This document shows positions 9,136-18,604 of a stretch of DNA of 64,000 bases, in pieces. The notes under the pieces are model-generated. The model made no database searches, was not told where the DNA came from, and saw only the letters and a list, made by a program, of their open reading frames with translations. Both the position numbers and the translations under genes were made by a program. Origin of the DNA: Brachyspira intermedia PWS/A (GTDB lineage Bacteria > Spirochaetota > Brachyspiria > Brachyspirales > Brachyspiraceae). The stretch covers positions 992,001-1,056,000 of the forward strand of contig NC_017243.1 in the NCBI RefSeq assembly GCF_000223215.1, in the 5' to 3' direction. How positions within the stretch are numbered: the stretch's first letter is position 1; each line of letters starts with the position of its first letter.

Positions 9136-9783
9136 ATGGGTAAAATTAATATAGCACCATCAATACTTACAGCATCATTTACAAATTTAGAAGGAACTAT
9201 AAGAGAGCTTGAAGAAGCAGGCAGCGATTATTTGCATTTAGATATAATGGATGGAGTATTTGTTCCACAGATTACATTCGGAGCTAAAGTTGTTTCGGAT
9301 ATAAAAAAAATAAGTAAAATACCTTTAGATGCTCATCTTATGATAGTTAATCCTGAAAAGCATATTGATGATTTTGCTAAGGCTGGATGCGATATTATAA
9401 GCGTTCATTTTGAAGGCAATATACATATACATAGATTAATTTATCAGATAAAAGCACATAATATTAAAGCCGGTATTGTACTCAATCCTCATACTAGAGT
9501 TGATGTAATAGAGCCTATTATTGATGATATTGATTATTTGCTTATAATGAGTGTTAATCCTGGATTCGGCGGACAGAAATTCATTGAGTCGTCTATAAAA
9601 AAGATAGAAGAAGCTAAAAAGTTGATAGGAAATAGGGATATAATTTTGGCAGTTGACGGAGGAGTTAATTTAAAAACTTGCGGTAAAGTGTTAGAAGCAG
9701 GAGCTAATTTCCTTGTGGCAGGAAGTGCAATAATTGACAGCGATAATAAAAAAGATACTATTAATAAACTAAGAGGAAATTAA
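9136..9783 (+). CDS. rpe: Ribulose-phosphate 3-epimerase
   Basis: Interconverts ribulose-5-phosphate and xylulose-5-phosphate in the pentose phosphate pathway. It is a TIM barrel with the family markers INIAPSILTASF at the N-terminus, HLDIMDGVFVPQITFG (about residues 34-49), HLMIVNPE, MSVNPGFGGQKF (about 138-149) and a phosphate-binding VDGGVN / VAGSAI pair near the end. The reading frame is open upstream to TTG 9088, but that part is the intergenic repeat. ATG 9136 with AAAGGA seven bases upstream fits the family N-terminus, giving 215 aa. Downstream lies inverted repeat copy 2. Confidence 0.95.
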   Translation: MGKINIAPSILTASFTNLEGTIRELEEAGSDYLHLDIMDGVFVPQITFGAKVVSDIKKISKIPLDAHLMIVNPEKHIDDFAKAGCDIISVHFEGNIHIHRLIYQIKAHNIKAGIVLNPHTRVDVIEPIIDDIDYLLIMSVNPGFGGQKFIESSIKKIEEAKKLIGNRDIILAVDGGVNLKTCGKVLEAGANFLVAGSAIIDSDNKKDTINKLRGN

Positions 9784-9786
9784 TTT

Positions 9787-10117
9787 TATATATACTAAAA
9801 ATTTTTAAGTTTATCAACCGATGCACTTTATATGAAATTATCTACTTTTTTGACGCACACGCTCTGCGGACTTCGTCAAAGTAGCAAAAAACGCAATTGC
9901 TATAACTTTATATTTGAAAAATATTCATTAAATATAGGATATATCCTATATTGAGACTAAAAATGCAGTATTTTTGGTTCTCGCCGTAGGCGTACTTCGT
10001 ATGTGCCAACAAAAGAACTGGGGTTACCCTTCGGGTACGCTTCGCGGGGGCAAAGCCCTGCAGATATCTAAAATTTAAAAAAATTATTTTTGACAAAATA
10101 TAATTGTTTAGTATAAT
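9787..10117. repeat. Dispersed promoter-ended repeat, copy 2 (inverted relative to copy 1)
   Basis: The left end (9787-9817, read on the minus strand) is TTGATA-17-TATATA pointing into the 3' end of rpe. The right end (10090-10117) is TTGACA-16-TATAAT pointing at the TPR gene that starts at 10189. The core holds GGGGTTACCCTTCGGGTACGC and related motifs shared with copy 3. Copies 1 and 2 form an inverted pair around rnc-rpe. Confidence 0.75.
10090..10117 (+). promoter_or_regulatory. Promoter formed by the end of repeat copy 2
   Basis: TTGACA (10090-10095), 16 bases, TATAAT (10112-10117), both hexamers exact consensus. It is the only obvious promoter for the TPR gene that starts 71 bases downstream, so this gene may owe its transcription to the repeat. 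Confidence 0.6.
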
Positions 10118-10188
10118 CATAATACATATGCCATAAATATTTATTAATTTAGTTTTGATATAAGTTTTATACATATAAAAAGGAAAAA

Positions 10189-12201
10189 ATGGAAGAATTA
10201 TATAATAGTAATAACGATGAAAAAGAAGAAGAAAATTCAGATTCTCCAAAAGTATTTATAAATAATGCTCAAATCCTTGAATCAGGACAAATATTAATAA
10301 CTCCTCCAAAACCAGATGAAAAAACTTTTGAAGATTGGAAAAGAACATCAGATGAATATGCTAATAAAGGCGAATATGAAAAAGCTATAGAAGCATATCT
10401 TAGAATACTTTGGACTGATCCTAATAATACAGAATATTGGGAGCATTTAAGTTCTTTATATTTAAATGGAGGTCAATATAAGGATGCCATATATGCTATA
10501 TCAGAATGTATAAAATTAGATCCTAATAATCATAAGTATTTATATAAGCTTGGCGGATTGTATATATTAAATGAAAATTATAAAGAAGCAGAAGATTATT
10601 TATTAAATGCTATAAGATTAGATGTTAATAATTATAAATATTTTCAAAGGCTTGGAATACTTTATTATTGTATTAATCAATATGATAATGCTTTAAGTTT
10701 AGTTTTAAAATCTATAGAATTACAAAATGATGATTATAATAATTTGCTTTTATTAGCTTATATTTATGATGCTAAGAGCGAATACGATGAATCTATAAAA
10801 TCTATATTAAAATATTTAGAGCATACAGAAAAAACATCGTATAATAAATGTTTCGGATATCAATATCTTTCTATACTATATATGAAAAATAAGCAGTATG
10901 ATGCAGCAATAGAAACATTATCAAAAAATTTAGATTTGTTTCCTAATGATGATTTTAATTATTACTTGCTTGCAAATATTTATATATTAATAAATCAATA
11001 TAAAGAAGCTATAGATGCAGCGTCAAAAGCTATTGATTTAAATAAAGATAATTTTTGTAATTCATATATATTAGCTAATGCATTTTATAGAAATAAAGAT
11101 TATGATAAATCTATAGAAATATTATTTAATATATTAAAATTATTAAAAGAAAATCACAAAGAAGAAAAATTACCAAATATTAAAGCTATAAGACTAAAAA
11201 ATAGAATACTGGAATTGAATGATAGAGCTATAGAAGAGCTTTGTAAAAATTTAGATTTAGATGAAAAAAATTATGATTATTATTATTTGTTGGGAAAAGC
11301 ATATAACAGGATTGGAGAGTATAATAAATCAATATGTTTTTTCTTACTGGCTTATGAATTAGATAATGAGAATATTTATAATCTTCATTGGATTGGTTCT
11401 ACATACAATCAAAATAAAAATTATAATGCATCAATAAATTTTTTATTAAAAAATATAGATTTAAGCAGCGATATTATAGATAGTTATTATTGGCTTGCTG
11501 ATTCATATTATAATATAGGAAAATATGAGAAAGTTATAAATAATTCATTAAAAATAGATAATTTAAAAATAGAAGATGATAATATAAAGTACTTATCAAT
11601 ATTAGGAAAATCTTACTATAAATCAGAAAACTATAAAAAGTCTGCTTCTGTTTTATCTAAAGTATTAGAAAAAGATGAAGACAATTTGGAGATTTTAACT
11701 TTATTAGGAAAATCATATAGTGCTATTAACAATCATAAAAAAGCAATAGAAATGTTTGTTAAATATGATAGTTTAAATCATAATGATACGGATAATTTAA
11801 AATCTTTATCAAAGTTGTATTATGATAATGAAGAATATAATAATGCAATAAATATTTTTTTGAAATTAACAGAATCACATCCAGATGAGTCAGAATATTG
11901 GTATTATTTAGGTAATTCATTAAAAAACACTAATCAATATAAAGAAGCTAAAGAAGCATATAAAAAAGCTTTGAAAATAAATCCTTATAATCAAACATAT
12001 AAAGAAGGTTTAAAAAGCGTAAGACCAAATTTTTTAAAATCTGCATCTAGTCTAGTAACAATTTTTTTCATTTTGGTTATTATTGTATGCGGTATATTTT
12101 TGTTCAAAGCAAAAGCTAATTTTGGCATGGTAATACCTTTATTTACGGTGATTATCATTCTAATGTTTAAGACAATTTCATTATTAAAAAATAGTAAGTA
12201 A
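10189..12201 (+). CDS. Large TPR protein with two C-terminal membrane segments
   Basis: 670 aa. After an acidic N-terminus (residues 1-40), about 16 tetratricopeptide-like units fill residues 45-610 (repeated A-x2-Y...L-x4-Y pattern, e.g. EYEKAIEAYLRIL and QYKEAKEAYKKALKINP). Two hydrophobic helices at about 623-645 and 648-665 anchor the C-terminus. There is no signal peptide, so the TPR part is probably cytoplasmic, held on the inner membrane as a protein-protein scaffold. An AAGGAAAAA ribosome site precedes the ATG. It stands alone between repeat copies 2 and 3. The partner is unknown. Confidence 0.75.
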   Translation: MEELYNSNNDEKEEENSDSPKVFINNAQILESGQILITPPKPDEKTFEDWKRTSDEYANKGEYEKAIEAYLRILWTDPNNTEYWEHLSSLYLNGGQYKDAIYAISECIKLDPNNHKYLYKLGGLYILNENYKEAEDYLLNAIRLDVNNYKYFQRLGILYYCINQYDNALSLVLKSIELQNDDYNNLLLLAYIYDAKSEYDESIKSILKYLEHTEKTSYNKCFGYQYLSILYMKNKQYDAAIETLSKNLDLFPNDDFNYYLLANIYILINQYKEAIDAASKAIDLNKDNFCNSYILANAFYRNKDYDKSIEILFNILKLLKENHKEEKLPNIKAIRLKNRILELNDRAIEELCKNLDLDEKNYDYYYLLGKAYNRIGEYNKSICFFLLAYELDNENIYNLHWIGSTYNQNKNYNASINFLLKNIDLSSDIIDSYYWLADSYYNIGKYEKVINNSLKIDNLKIEDDNIKYLSILGKSYYKSENYKKSASVLSKVLEKDEDNLEILTLLGKSYSAINNHKKAIEMFVKYDSLNHNDTDNLKSLSKLYYDNEEYNNAINIFLKLTESHPDESEYWYYLGNSLKNTNQYKEAKEAYKKALKINPYNQTYKEGLKSVRPNFLKSASSLVTIFFILVIIVCGIFLFKAKANFGMVIPLFTVIIILMFKTISLLKNSK

Positions 12202-12212
12202 TATTTGTTATT

Positions 12213-12569
12213 AAAGAACTTAAAAATTTTCAGTATATATCTAAACAACTATATTTTGTCAAAAATAAAACTATAGTTTCTTTTTAATATATGGAGCTTT
12301 GCCCCCGCGAAGCGTACCCGAAGGGTAACCCCAGTTCTTTTATTGGTATAAAAGAACCAAAACAACTGCATTTTTAACCTAAAATTAGGGTATTACACCA
12401 TATTTGATAGATATTCTTAAAATATAAAGTTCTAGCAATTGCATTTTTCGCGTAGCGTATCCAAAGGATAAAAACTTTGGCGAAGCCCACAGAGCGGTGG
12501 GCAAAGCTCTCCAAATATTTTAAATTTAAAAAATTTATTTTTTACAAAATATAGTTATTTAGGTATAAA
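12213..12569. repeat. Dispersed promoter-ended repeat, copy 3
   Basis: Starts with a fragment of the other end type (ACTTAAAAATTTTCAGTATATA, 12216-12237) and then the inverted end CTAAACAACTATATTTTGTC (12241-12260). It ends with TTTACA-17-TATAAA (12541-12569) facing the rarD-like gene. The core shares GCGAAGCGTACCCGAAGGG with copy 2. With the spacer to 12700 it fills the gap between the TPR gene and rarD; nothing else is visible there. Confidence 0.7.
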
Positions 12570-12700
12570 CTCTTTAATCTCATATAAAGAAGTTTCATAA
12601 AGTATAAGATTGAATTTTTTATAAATATTTGAATTTAATATATTGAAAATATTTTTATTAAATTTTATTATTACCGTCAAAAAATATGTGGGATATATTG

Positions 12701-13564
12701 ATGTCAAATAATAATAATAACAATAAATCTATTTTACTAGCTTCGACAGCATATATAATATGGGGGCTTCTTCCTCTTTATTGGAAATCAGTTCAGAATT
12801 TTGATTCGGCTTTTGTTTTGGGTTTAAGGGTTATAACTACTTTTATATTTACTTTAATAATTATTATATATAAAAAGGCTAATCTTTATAAAGGAATTAA
12901 GCCTTTAATAGCTATAATAATTGCAGGTATTTTTTTAGGACTTAATTGGTATTTGTATATTTACACCGTTAATTCAGGACATGTTCTTGAGGCAGGACTC
13001 GCTTATTACATAGCACCTATTTTAAGTATCTTAGTAGGTATTATAGTTTTTAGAGAGAAGAAAACTCCATTGGAATATGCAGCAATTATTTTAATGTTTA
13101 TAGGAATGATTTATCAAACTATCACATTAGGCAGACCTCCTATAATGGCATTTTTTATAGGTCTTACTTTTTCAATATATGGCTTATTCAAAAAACTTAC
13201 AATATATTCAAGCTGGGAGAGTTTATTTTTAGAAACTACTGCTATATTAATTCCATCAATAATTTTAAGTGCAATATATTTTCCTAAAACTCCTCAGCCT
13301 ATTCATACTTGGGTGTCATTGATGTTTGCAGGAGTTGCTACAGGAATACCATTGTATTTATATGCCAAAGCAGCTAAAGGGCTTCAAGTTTCTACTCTTG
13401 GATTTCTTCAATTTTTACTTCCATTTTTTGCTACTTTACTTGCAATTTTTGTATATAAAGAAGAAGTTAATTTGAATAGGGCTATTACTTTGGCTATAAT
13501 AATATTAGCGGCAATTCTTTATGCCATATCTATATTTAAAAATTCTGCTAATAAAGATAATTGA
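12701..13564 (+). CDS. RarD-like EamA-family transporter
   Basis: An inner-membrane protein of ten hydrophobic segments with the RarD subfamily hallmarks: STAYIIWGLLPLYWK at the start (about residues 12-26), a 'LNWYLYIYTVNSGHVLEASLGYYI'-type stretch (about 85-105) and LYLYAKAAKGLQVSTLGFLQF (about 218-238) in the second half. RarD proteins are drug/metabolite exporters of uncertain substrate (annotated as chloramphenicol-sensitivity protein). The start is taken as ATG 12701, which has GTGGGA eight bases upstream, rather than ATG 12686. At 287 aa it is normal length. A terminator follows. Confidence 0.85.
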   Translation: MSNNNNNNKSILLASTAYIIWGLLPLYWKSVQNFDSAFVLGLRVITTFIFTLIIIIYKKANLYKGIKPLIAIIIAGIFLGLNWYLYIYTVNSGHVLEAGLAYYIAPILSILVGIIVFREKKTPLEYAAIILMFIGMIYQTITLGRPPIMAFFIGLTFSIYGLFKKLTIYSSWESLFLETTAILIPSIILSAIYFPKTPQPIHTWVSLMFAGVATGIPLYLYAKAAKGLQVSTLGFLQFLLPFFATLLAIFVYKEEVNLNRAITLAIIILAAILYAISIFKNSANKDN

Positions 13565-13584
13565 TATTATTATAAAAATATAAA

Positions 13585-13634
13585 AAAGCCTTAGTAATTT
13601 TATTAATGATATTACTAAGGCTTTAATTTTTTAT
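13585..13634. terminator. Bidirectional terminator
   Basis: AAAGCCTTAGTAAT (13585-13598) pairs with ATTACTAAGGCTTT (13611-13624), followed by AATTTTTT and preceded by an A-run. It serves the convergent rarD-like gene and the gene ending at 13653. Confidence 0.85.
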
Positions 13635-13652
13635 AACTATTTTATATATTAA

Positions 13653-14399
13653 TTATTTTTGTATTCTCTTTCTAAAATATCCTGATAAATCCACAGGAGT
13701 TTCTTCTAGCCATGATGACATAATGCATTCATATTTACCTTTGCTTTTGCTTAATTTGTAAATTTGATATTCAACTCTGTCATTTCCTCCGCCAATAGTT
13801 TCTCTTGATTCAACCAGCATTTCATATATTCCGTCTCCGTCAATATCTTCAAATATATTATCCATTTGAGTGATAACAGAAGTTTTCATAGAATTAATTT
13901 CTTTATAAAAAACTACATCGGCAATAAATTTTACACTAGCACCATCTATTCTAAACATATACATGTATATATCTCTATCAGTACCGTCATCATTTATGAT
14001 GTAGTACTTTATTATTCCTATTTCATTTTTTTTATCATAAAAATTTTCTAAATCAATAGCGGCATTTTTTCCTAATTTGTCTGTTTTATAAGAAAATTCT
14101 TCATTGTCTTTATTGTATATGTATATTTTATCTCCCTGAGTAGAAGATACTAAAGCTATAAATTCATTACCTTCTTTAGGAAGAACATCAGCAATAACTA
14201 TAGAATATACTTTATATCCTTTGTCTTGTAAATCTGATTTTAATTTTTCAGCCTGACTATATTCAGCATTGTTTATATTGTCACTTTTATAATAAACAAT
14301 TTCTCCATTGTTTGAAAGATTAAATAAACTTTGCACATCAATAGAGTAAAGAGGTATAGTTAATGTTAAAGAGATTATAATTGATAATATTTTTTTCAT
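13653..14399 (-). CDS. Exported protein with a calcium-loop-like motif
   Basis: 248 aa with a signal peptide (MKKILSIIISLTLTIPLYS, cleavage near residue 19). The body is beta-rich. A segment EDIDGDGIYEML (about residues 196-207) looks like the DxDxDG loop of FG-GAP/VCBS or dockerin-like repeats, which is often seen in secreted proteins reporting 'document-like' values. No enzyme motif is visible. It follows the 14423-15082 gene by 23 bases on the same strand, so the two may be an operon of periplasmic or surface proteins. Confidence 0.6.
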   Translation of the reverse strand: MKKILSIIISLTLTIPLYSIDVQSLFNLSNNGEIVYYKSDNINNAEYSQAEKLKSDLQDKGYKVYSIVIADVLPKEGNEFIALVSSTQGDKIYIYNKDNEEFSYKTDKLGKNAAIDLENFYDKKNEIGIIKYYIINDDGTDRDIYMYMFRIDGASVKFIADVVFYKEINSMKTSVITQMDNIFEDIDGDGIYEMLVESRETIGGGNDRVEYQIYKLSKSKGKYECIMSSWLEETPVDLSGYFRKRIQK

Positions 14400-14422
14400 A
14401 ATTTATCTTCCATTTTATTTTA

Positions 14423-15082
14423 TTATTTGTAAGTTTTTATATCAACAAATTCTATTTCAGAATTCACTTTTCCGTCAGAACTTTTATATTTTATTATTTT
14501 AGGTAAAGTATAATCATCTACTTCTTCGTATGAAATATTAACATCATATATTTTAGATTTTTTATTATAATATTCTGCTCTTTCTATTATGTAGGTTTCT
14601 TTATTTACTGTGTAAGTTACACTATAATTTTCATTTTCTCCTTTTGCTCTCAAAGTGATTTTGTATTCATCTTTTTTATCTTCTATATTTTCAAAAGTGA
14701 TTTTTTTTGATAGAGAACTATAAGTGTTGTTATTTCCAACTAAAACATAAAATCCAACAGTTTCTAAAGCTCCTTCAAATACAGAAAACATATTTCTATA
14801 AAAAGTGTCCACATTTTCAAGTATTAAGGTAGGCTTATATCCTTTTTCAAAAGTGAATCTTAATTTTATATCTTCTTTAGTTTTTGTATAACTTTTTGCA
14901 GGAATAGTATCTATTTGTCTTTGTACTATTTTTCCGTCTATATAGGCTTCAAATTTTCTTGGATACATTGCAGAATATTTTTCTTTCATTTTTTCGTATA
15001 TATTCTGAAAATTTGCATCCTGAGAATATGCATAAATATATGCAATACATATTGTTATTATTATTAATACTATTTTTCTCAT
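14423..15082 (-). CDS. Exported LolA/LolB-fold-like protein
   Basis: 219 aa with a signal peptide (MRKIVLIIITICIAYIYA). The mature chain is a run of alternating strands: YIDGKI, KLRFTFEKGYKPTLILENV, YKITLRAKGEN, YSVTYTVNKETYIIERAEYY, DVNISYEEVDDYTLPKIIKY. This matches the layout of 'outer membrane lipoprotein sorting' (LolA-like) proteins, including a late 'dy.lP..i' motif. The assignment is by pattern only. It would be a periplasmic lipid or lipoprotein carrier. It is the likely first gene of a two-gene unit. Confidence 0.5.
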   Translation of the reverse strand: MRKIVLIIITICIAYIYAYSQDANFQNIYEKMKEKYSAMYPRKFEAYIDGKIVQRQIDTIPAKSYTKTKEDIKLRFTFEKGYKPTLILENVDTFYRNMFSVFEGALETVGFYVLVGNNNTYSSLSKKITFENIEDKKDEYKITLRAKGENENYSVTYTVNKETYIIERAEYYNKKSKIYDVNISYEEVDDYTLPKIIKYKSSDGKVNSEIEFVDIKTYK

Positions 15083-15231
15083 ACTCTTACTATTCTCGTA
15101 ATATTTTTAATTAGCAATAATAAAAAATAATTATATGTTTTTTGTAAATTTTATATAGAAAAATAAAATTTAAATGTTATTATTATTAAATTAACACTAT
15201 TTTATACTAAAACTATTCATACATTAAAATC

Positions 15232-15260
15232 TTGACTTTAATTTTAAAGTTTGTTATACT
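15232..15260 (+). promoter_or_regulatory. Sigma70-type promoter
   Basis: TTGACT (15232-15237), 17 bases, TATACT (15255-15260), 36 bases before the ATG at 15296. It should drive the Cys-rich protein and the genes after it. Confidence 0.7.
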
Positions 15261-15295
15261 TGCAGTATAAAAAATATAATTTATGGTAAGTATTT

Positions 15296-15601
15296 ATGAG
15301 CGAAGAACAAAATGAACAATTGTCAGAAACAGGCATATATTGTGCCAATTGCAGATATTGCGTTTTATTCAGAAAAGCTAGCGGTATAGACGGTAATCAA
15401 TATTTGCTAAGGGTAAAATGTGCACAAGAGCAATGGCGCAAGAAACTTGGCGAAGAAAAAATGTACAAGTATTTTACAGTTGCTAGAAGAACTGTAGAAA
15501 AATGCGATGACTATAAGGAAATGGGTGATTTAAGAAGTTTCCTTAAGACTTTGCGTAAGAGTTTGCCTGTACGTGATGAAGTATATACTATAAAGAAATA
15601 A
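15296..15601 (+). CDS. Small cysteine-cluster protein, unknown function
   Basis: 101 aa with Cys16-x2-Cys19-x2-Cys22 followed by Cys42 and Cys70, in a basic, cytoplasmic-looking protein with no signal peptide. The spacing could bind zinc or an iron-sulfur cluster. I do not recognise the family. It has its own promoter and is followed without a gap by an exported TPR protein whose frame opens at its stop codon. Confidence 0.7.
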   Translation: MSEEQNEQLSETGIYCANCRYCVLFRKASGIDGNQYLLRVKCAQEQWRKKLGEEKMYKYFTVARRTVEKCDDYKEMGDLRSFLKTLRKSLPVRDEVYTIKK

Positions 15602-15611
15602 TGGATTTTTA

Positions 15612-16045
15612 GTGAAAAAAGTTTTATTTTTTTAGTTGCGGTTGTTTTTTTATTGATTTCATGTGCTTCAGCTGTTAAAGTTTCTGTAGAGGAAGAGCAG
15701 TATCCTAAAATAATAGCTGAAAAAGGGTATACTGAATTTGGTAATAAAAACTATAAAACTGCTATAGCCTATTATCAGTACATAATAGATAATTTTGATA
15801 GAGAAAATTATGCTAAAGATGTGGCTTGGGCTTACTATGAAATAGGTTTTTGTTATTATTATCAAAAGAAGTATGAGGAAGCTTTAAAATATTTTGATAT
15901 AGTTCTCAATAATTTTACAGTGCTGCCTCCTAAAATTTTAGCCCAAAAGGTTATGCAGGATATTTATGAAGAAAAACCTAAATTAAAACCTATGGAAGTT
16001 ATAGAAGAGGAAATAGAAGTTATTGAAGAAAATATAGACTCATGA
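15612..16045 (+). pseudogene. TPR lipoprotein with a frameshift in its signal peptide
   Basis: The frame from about 15632 encodes LVAVVFLLISC, a hydrophobic core ending in a lipobox (LISC), then two TPR-like units (about NKNYKTAIAYYQYIIDNF and KKYEEALKYFDIVLNNF) and an acidic tail. The only in-frame start is TTG 15653, which would cut off the signal peptide. GTG 15612 in another frame reads MKKVLFF and stops at TAG 15633-15635; adding one T to the seven-T run at 15627-15633 joins it to the lipobox frame. The gene is either frameshifted, phase-variable at the T-tract, or mis-assembled. The last codon overlaps the next gene's ATG (ATGA at 16042). Confidence 0.55.
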
Positions 16046-17769
16046 GAAAAGAAAGTAGCATCACTAAGAGTATTATATTAAGTTTCCTATTGCTTAGTAT
16101 TTTAAGTTTATTTATTATACTTTTTGTATATATTTTGTATAGTAGAGGGGAAGGAGAGGATTATTCTCTTACAACATATATACTATACAGTTTAATATTT
16201 TTTAAAAGTTATATACCTTATGTAATAGCATTATCAGTTTATTTATCATTTTTTAAAGCTAAATATTTATATCAGGAAAGTATATCAAAGGTTATAGCTT
16301 ATCCTATAGGGCTTATAGTATTACTTGTTTGTTTTTATGCTATATATGATTATTCTTTTACTAATTTCTTTATATCTAAGCTTAAAGAGCATAATAGTAT
16401 TAGAGATGCAAAAATATATTATGAATATGAATTAACATTGAAAAATAGAGCTTATGAAGCAGCAAAAGAAGAATTGATGGCTGGTAACTTAGATGCAGCA
16501 TCTACTTTGGCTGAAGAAGCATTATTTTACGATAAAAATGACGGAAATACTCTTTTACTTATCAAATCTATACAAAAAGAAAAAATGATTAGAGAATCTA
16601 AGATTCATGAGGAAAAATTTAATAACATAAATAATTTAATGAGTCTTGGTACAAGAGAGTTTAGCCTGTCTAATTATAATGCTGCCAATAATTATTTTAA
16701 TCAGGTGTTGGAATTGGATAAGAATAATCCCATGGCACTTTACTATATGAATAGAATTAGTATAGCTATGAATAAAAAGCCTCTATATTATGGTAATGCT
16801 ACTCCTCAGGAGGCATCTATATATTCAAGATTATCAGAAACTATCAATCTGTATGAAAGCGGATATTTATGGAAGGCTTATGATAATATTTCTAAGCTTT
16901 ATCTGAATTATCCTAATATAGCTGAAATAAATAATTATTATTCTATTATAAGAGATGCTATAACTAGATATGATTTCTTTATTAAAGAAGCACAAGAGGT
17001 TAGAGAAGCATATATTAATAATCCGGATTTGCTTAAATATTCTTCTGTTTTTAGTCATAATGGTATAAATATAATGTTAAGTAAGAATGTTTTCTTATCT
17101 TCATCTACAAGTGCAATGTTTAAAAATAGTTTGTATATATTTGATGTTTCACTTATGGAATTAGATGATGAATTGAAAATTGTAAGATGCGAGAATTTCT
17201 TATTTGGAAAGATAGCTGATTCTTTCAATTCTACTAATAATACTAAAAATATTATATTAAAAGCGTATTTTGATACTAATAAAAATGAATATATATATAA
17301 TGATGCTATTAGTAAGGTTATTCCTATTAATATATCATATAGTACATTAGATATTATTAAAAATTATACTTCTTTGAATTTAAGATATGTAAATTTATTG
17401 GAATTATTTACTTTAAGAAAAGAAATTCAAAAATTTGGATATTCTAATAAGGATATTAATTTCGAGCTTTTAGTAAAAAATATAGAACCTATAGCTTATT
17501 TATTATTATTTATGATAATAGCATATTATTCATTTAGATTCAGATTAGCAGCATCTACTGATAAGTTCCATTTTTACAATAGAATTACAGGTGTTTTAGG
17601 TACATTATTATTTGTTATCGTTTATAAAGTTTTAATAGATTATCTTGGAATGCTGATGTTAATGGCATCGCATATTACAATAAGCGTTCTCATAGCCGTT
17701 GTGGTATTTGCATTCCTTATACTATATGTTATATTCCAAATGGCTAGAATTCCTAGAGATGTTAGATAA
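16042..17769 (+). CDS. Membrane protein with TPR-like periplasmic or cytoplasmic part
   Basis: 575 aa. Three hydrophobic helices near the N-terminus (about 10-37, 48-73, 84-108) are followed by a helical, TPR-like region (about 130-270, including NYNAANNYFNQVLELDKNNP) and a mixed domain. Three more helices lie at about 478-495, 513-535 and 545-567. No enzyme motif is seen. Its ATG overlaps the TGA of the TPR lipoprotein by four bases, so the two are translated together and may form one envelope complex. The end overlaps rsmA by 11 bases. Confidence 0.65.
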   Translation: MRKESSITKSIILSFLLLSILSLFIILFVYILYSRGEGEDYSLTTYILYSLIFFKSYIPYVIALSVYLSFFKAKYLYQESISKVIAYPIGLIVLLVCFYAIYDYSFTNFFISKLKEHNSIRDAKIYYEYELTLKNRAYEAAKEELMAGNLDAASTLAEEALFYDKNDGNTLLLIKSIQKEKMIRESKIHEEKFNNINNLMSLGTREFSLSNYNAANNYFNQVLELDKNNPMALYYMNRISIAMNKKPLYYGNATPQEASIYSRLSETINLYESGYLWKAYDNISKLYLNYPNIAEINNYYSIIRDAITRYDFFIKEAQEVREAYINNPDLLKYSSVFSHNGINIMLSKNVFLSSSTSAMFKNSLYIFDVSLMELDDELKIVRCENFLFGKIADSFNSTNNTKNIILKAYFDTNKNEYIYNDAISKVIPINISYSTLDIIKNYTSLNLRYVNLLELFTLRKEIQKFGYSNKDINFELLVKNIEPIAYLLLFMIIAYYSFRFRLAASTDKFHFYNRITGVLGTLLFVIVYKVLIDYLGMLMLMASHITISVLIAVVVFAFLILYVIFQMARIPRDVR

Positions 17770-18604
17770 TTTATATTCAAAAAGAGAAGTTACAGAATAT
17801 TTAAAAAGTAAGTCCATATTTCCAAATAAAAACAGAGGACAGAATTTTCTATGCGATAGAAATATAGCGTACAATATTGCAAATATAGTTCCAAATAATT
17901 TATCAAGAGGCAAATATGCCTTAGAGATAGGCGGAGGACTTGGAGCTTTAAGTAATATGCTGTATAATATATATAAAGATAATCTTACAATAGTAGAATA
18001 TGATAATGCTTTATATAATCATTTAATAGAAAAATTTAATAATGTTAACATAATACATAAAGATATATTAACATTTGATATATCTAATTCAGAAAATAAA
18101 TATGATGTATATGGAAACATACCATATAATATAGCAAGTCCTATAATGGAATGGCTTTTACATGAATCTTATAATAAATGGAATTATGCTGTATTTATGG
18201 TTCAAAGTGATTTTGCTCAAAGACTCATAGCTAAAGAAAATACTGAGAATTATTCTTCTTTAACTTTATTTGCTAATTTTATGTCAGATATTAAATTAGA
18301 ATACAATGTTTCAAAAGATGTTTTTTATCCTATTCCAAAGGTTACCTCATCTATCATAAGTATTACACCTAAAGAAGTTGATATTGATATTGTAGAGGTA
18401 TTTAAATCTGTTTCAAAAACTTTATTTCATAATAGAAGAAAGACTATACGTAACAATTTTATTAGTTCACCATATTTGAATATAAATAAAGAGCATATTG
18501 ATGAAATATTAAGTAAAGCAAATATTGACGGCAATATAAGAGGTGAAACCCTGCCTATAGATAAAGTTACAGAACTTTCTAATATAGTAAAGCAATATAT
18601 TTAA
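17759..18604 (+). CDS. rsmA: 16S rRNA (adenine1518/1519-N6,N6)-dimethyltransferase
   Basis: Dimethylates two adjacent adenines in helix 45 of 16S rRNA during ribosome maturation (KsgA). Markers: FPNKNRGQNFLCD (about residues 21-33) leading into the SAM-binding loop ALEIGGGLGAL (about 58-68), catalytic motif NIPYNIASP (about 120-128), and a C-terminal 'FHNRRKTIRNN' helix (about 224-234). ATG 17759 is chosen because the family N-terminus begins here; the open frame upstream lies inside the previous gene. At 281 aa it is normal. It converges on a minus-strand lipoprotein gene with overlapping stop codons (18601-18604). Confidence 0.93.
   Translation: MLDNLYSKREVTEYLKSKSIFPNKNRGQNFLCDRNIAYNIANIVPNNLSRGKYALEIGGGLGALSNMLYNIYKDNLTIVEYDNALYNHLIEKFNNVNIIHKDILTFDISNSENKYDVYGNIPYNIASPIMEWLLHESYNKWNYAVFMVQSDFAQRLIAKENTENYSSLTLFANFMSDIKLEYNVSKDVFYPIPKVTSSIISITPKEVDIDIVEVFKSVSKTLFHNRRKTIRNNFISSPYLNINKEHIDEILSKANIDGNIRGETLPIDKVTELSNIVKQYI

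Noticed and set aside
9908-10249. A minus-strand 113-codon frame
   Set aside because: It covers repeat copy 2 and the start of the TPR gene; low-complexity translation without a start signal.
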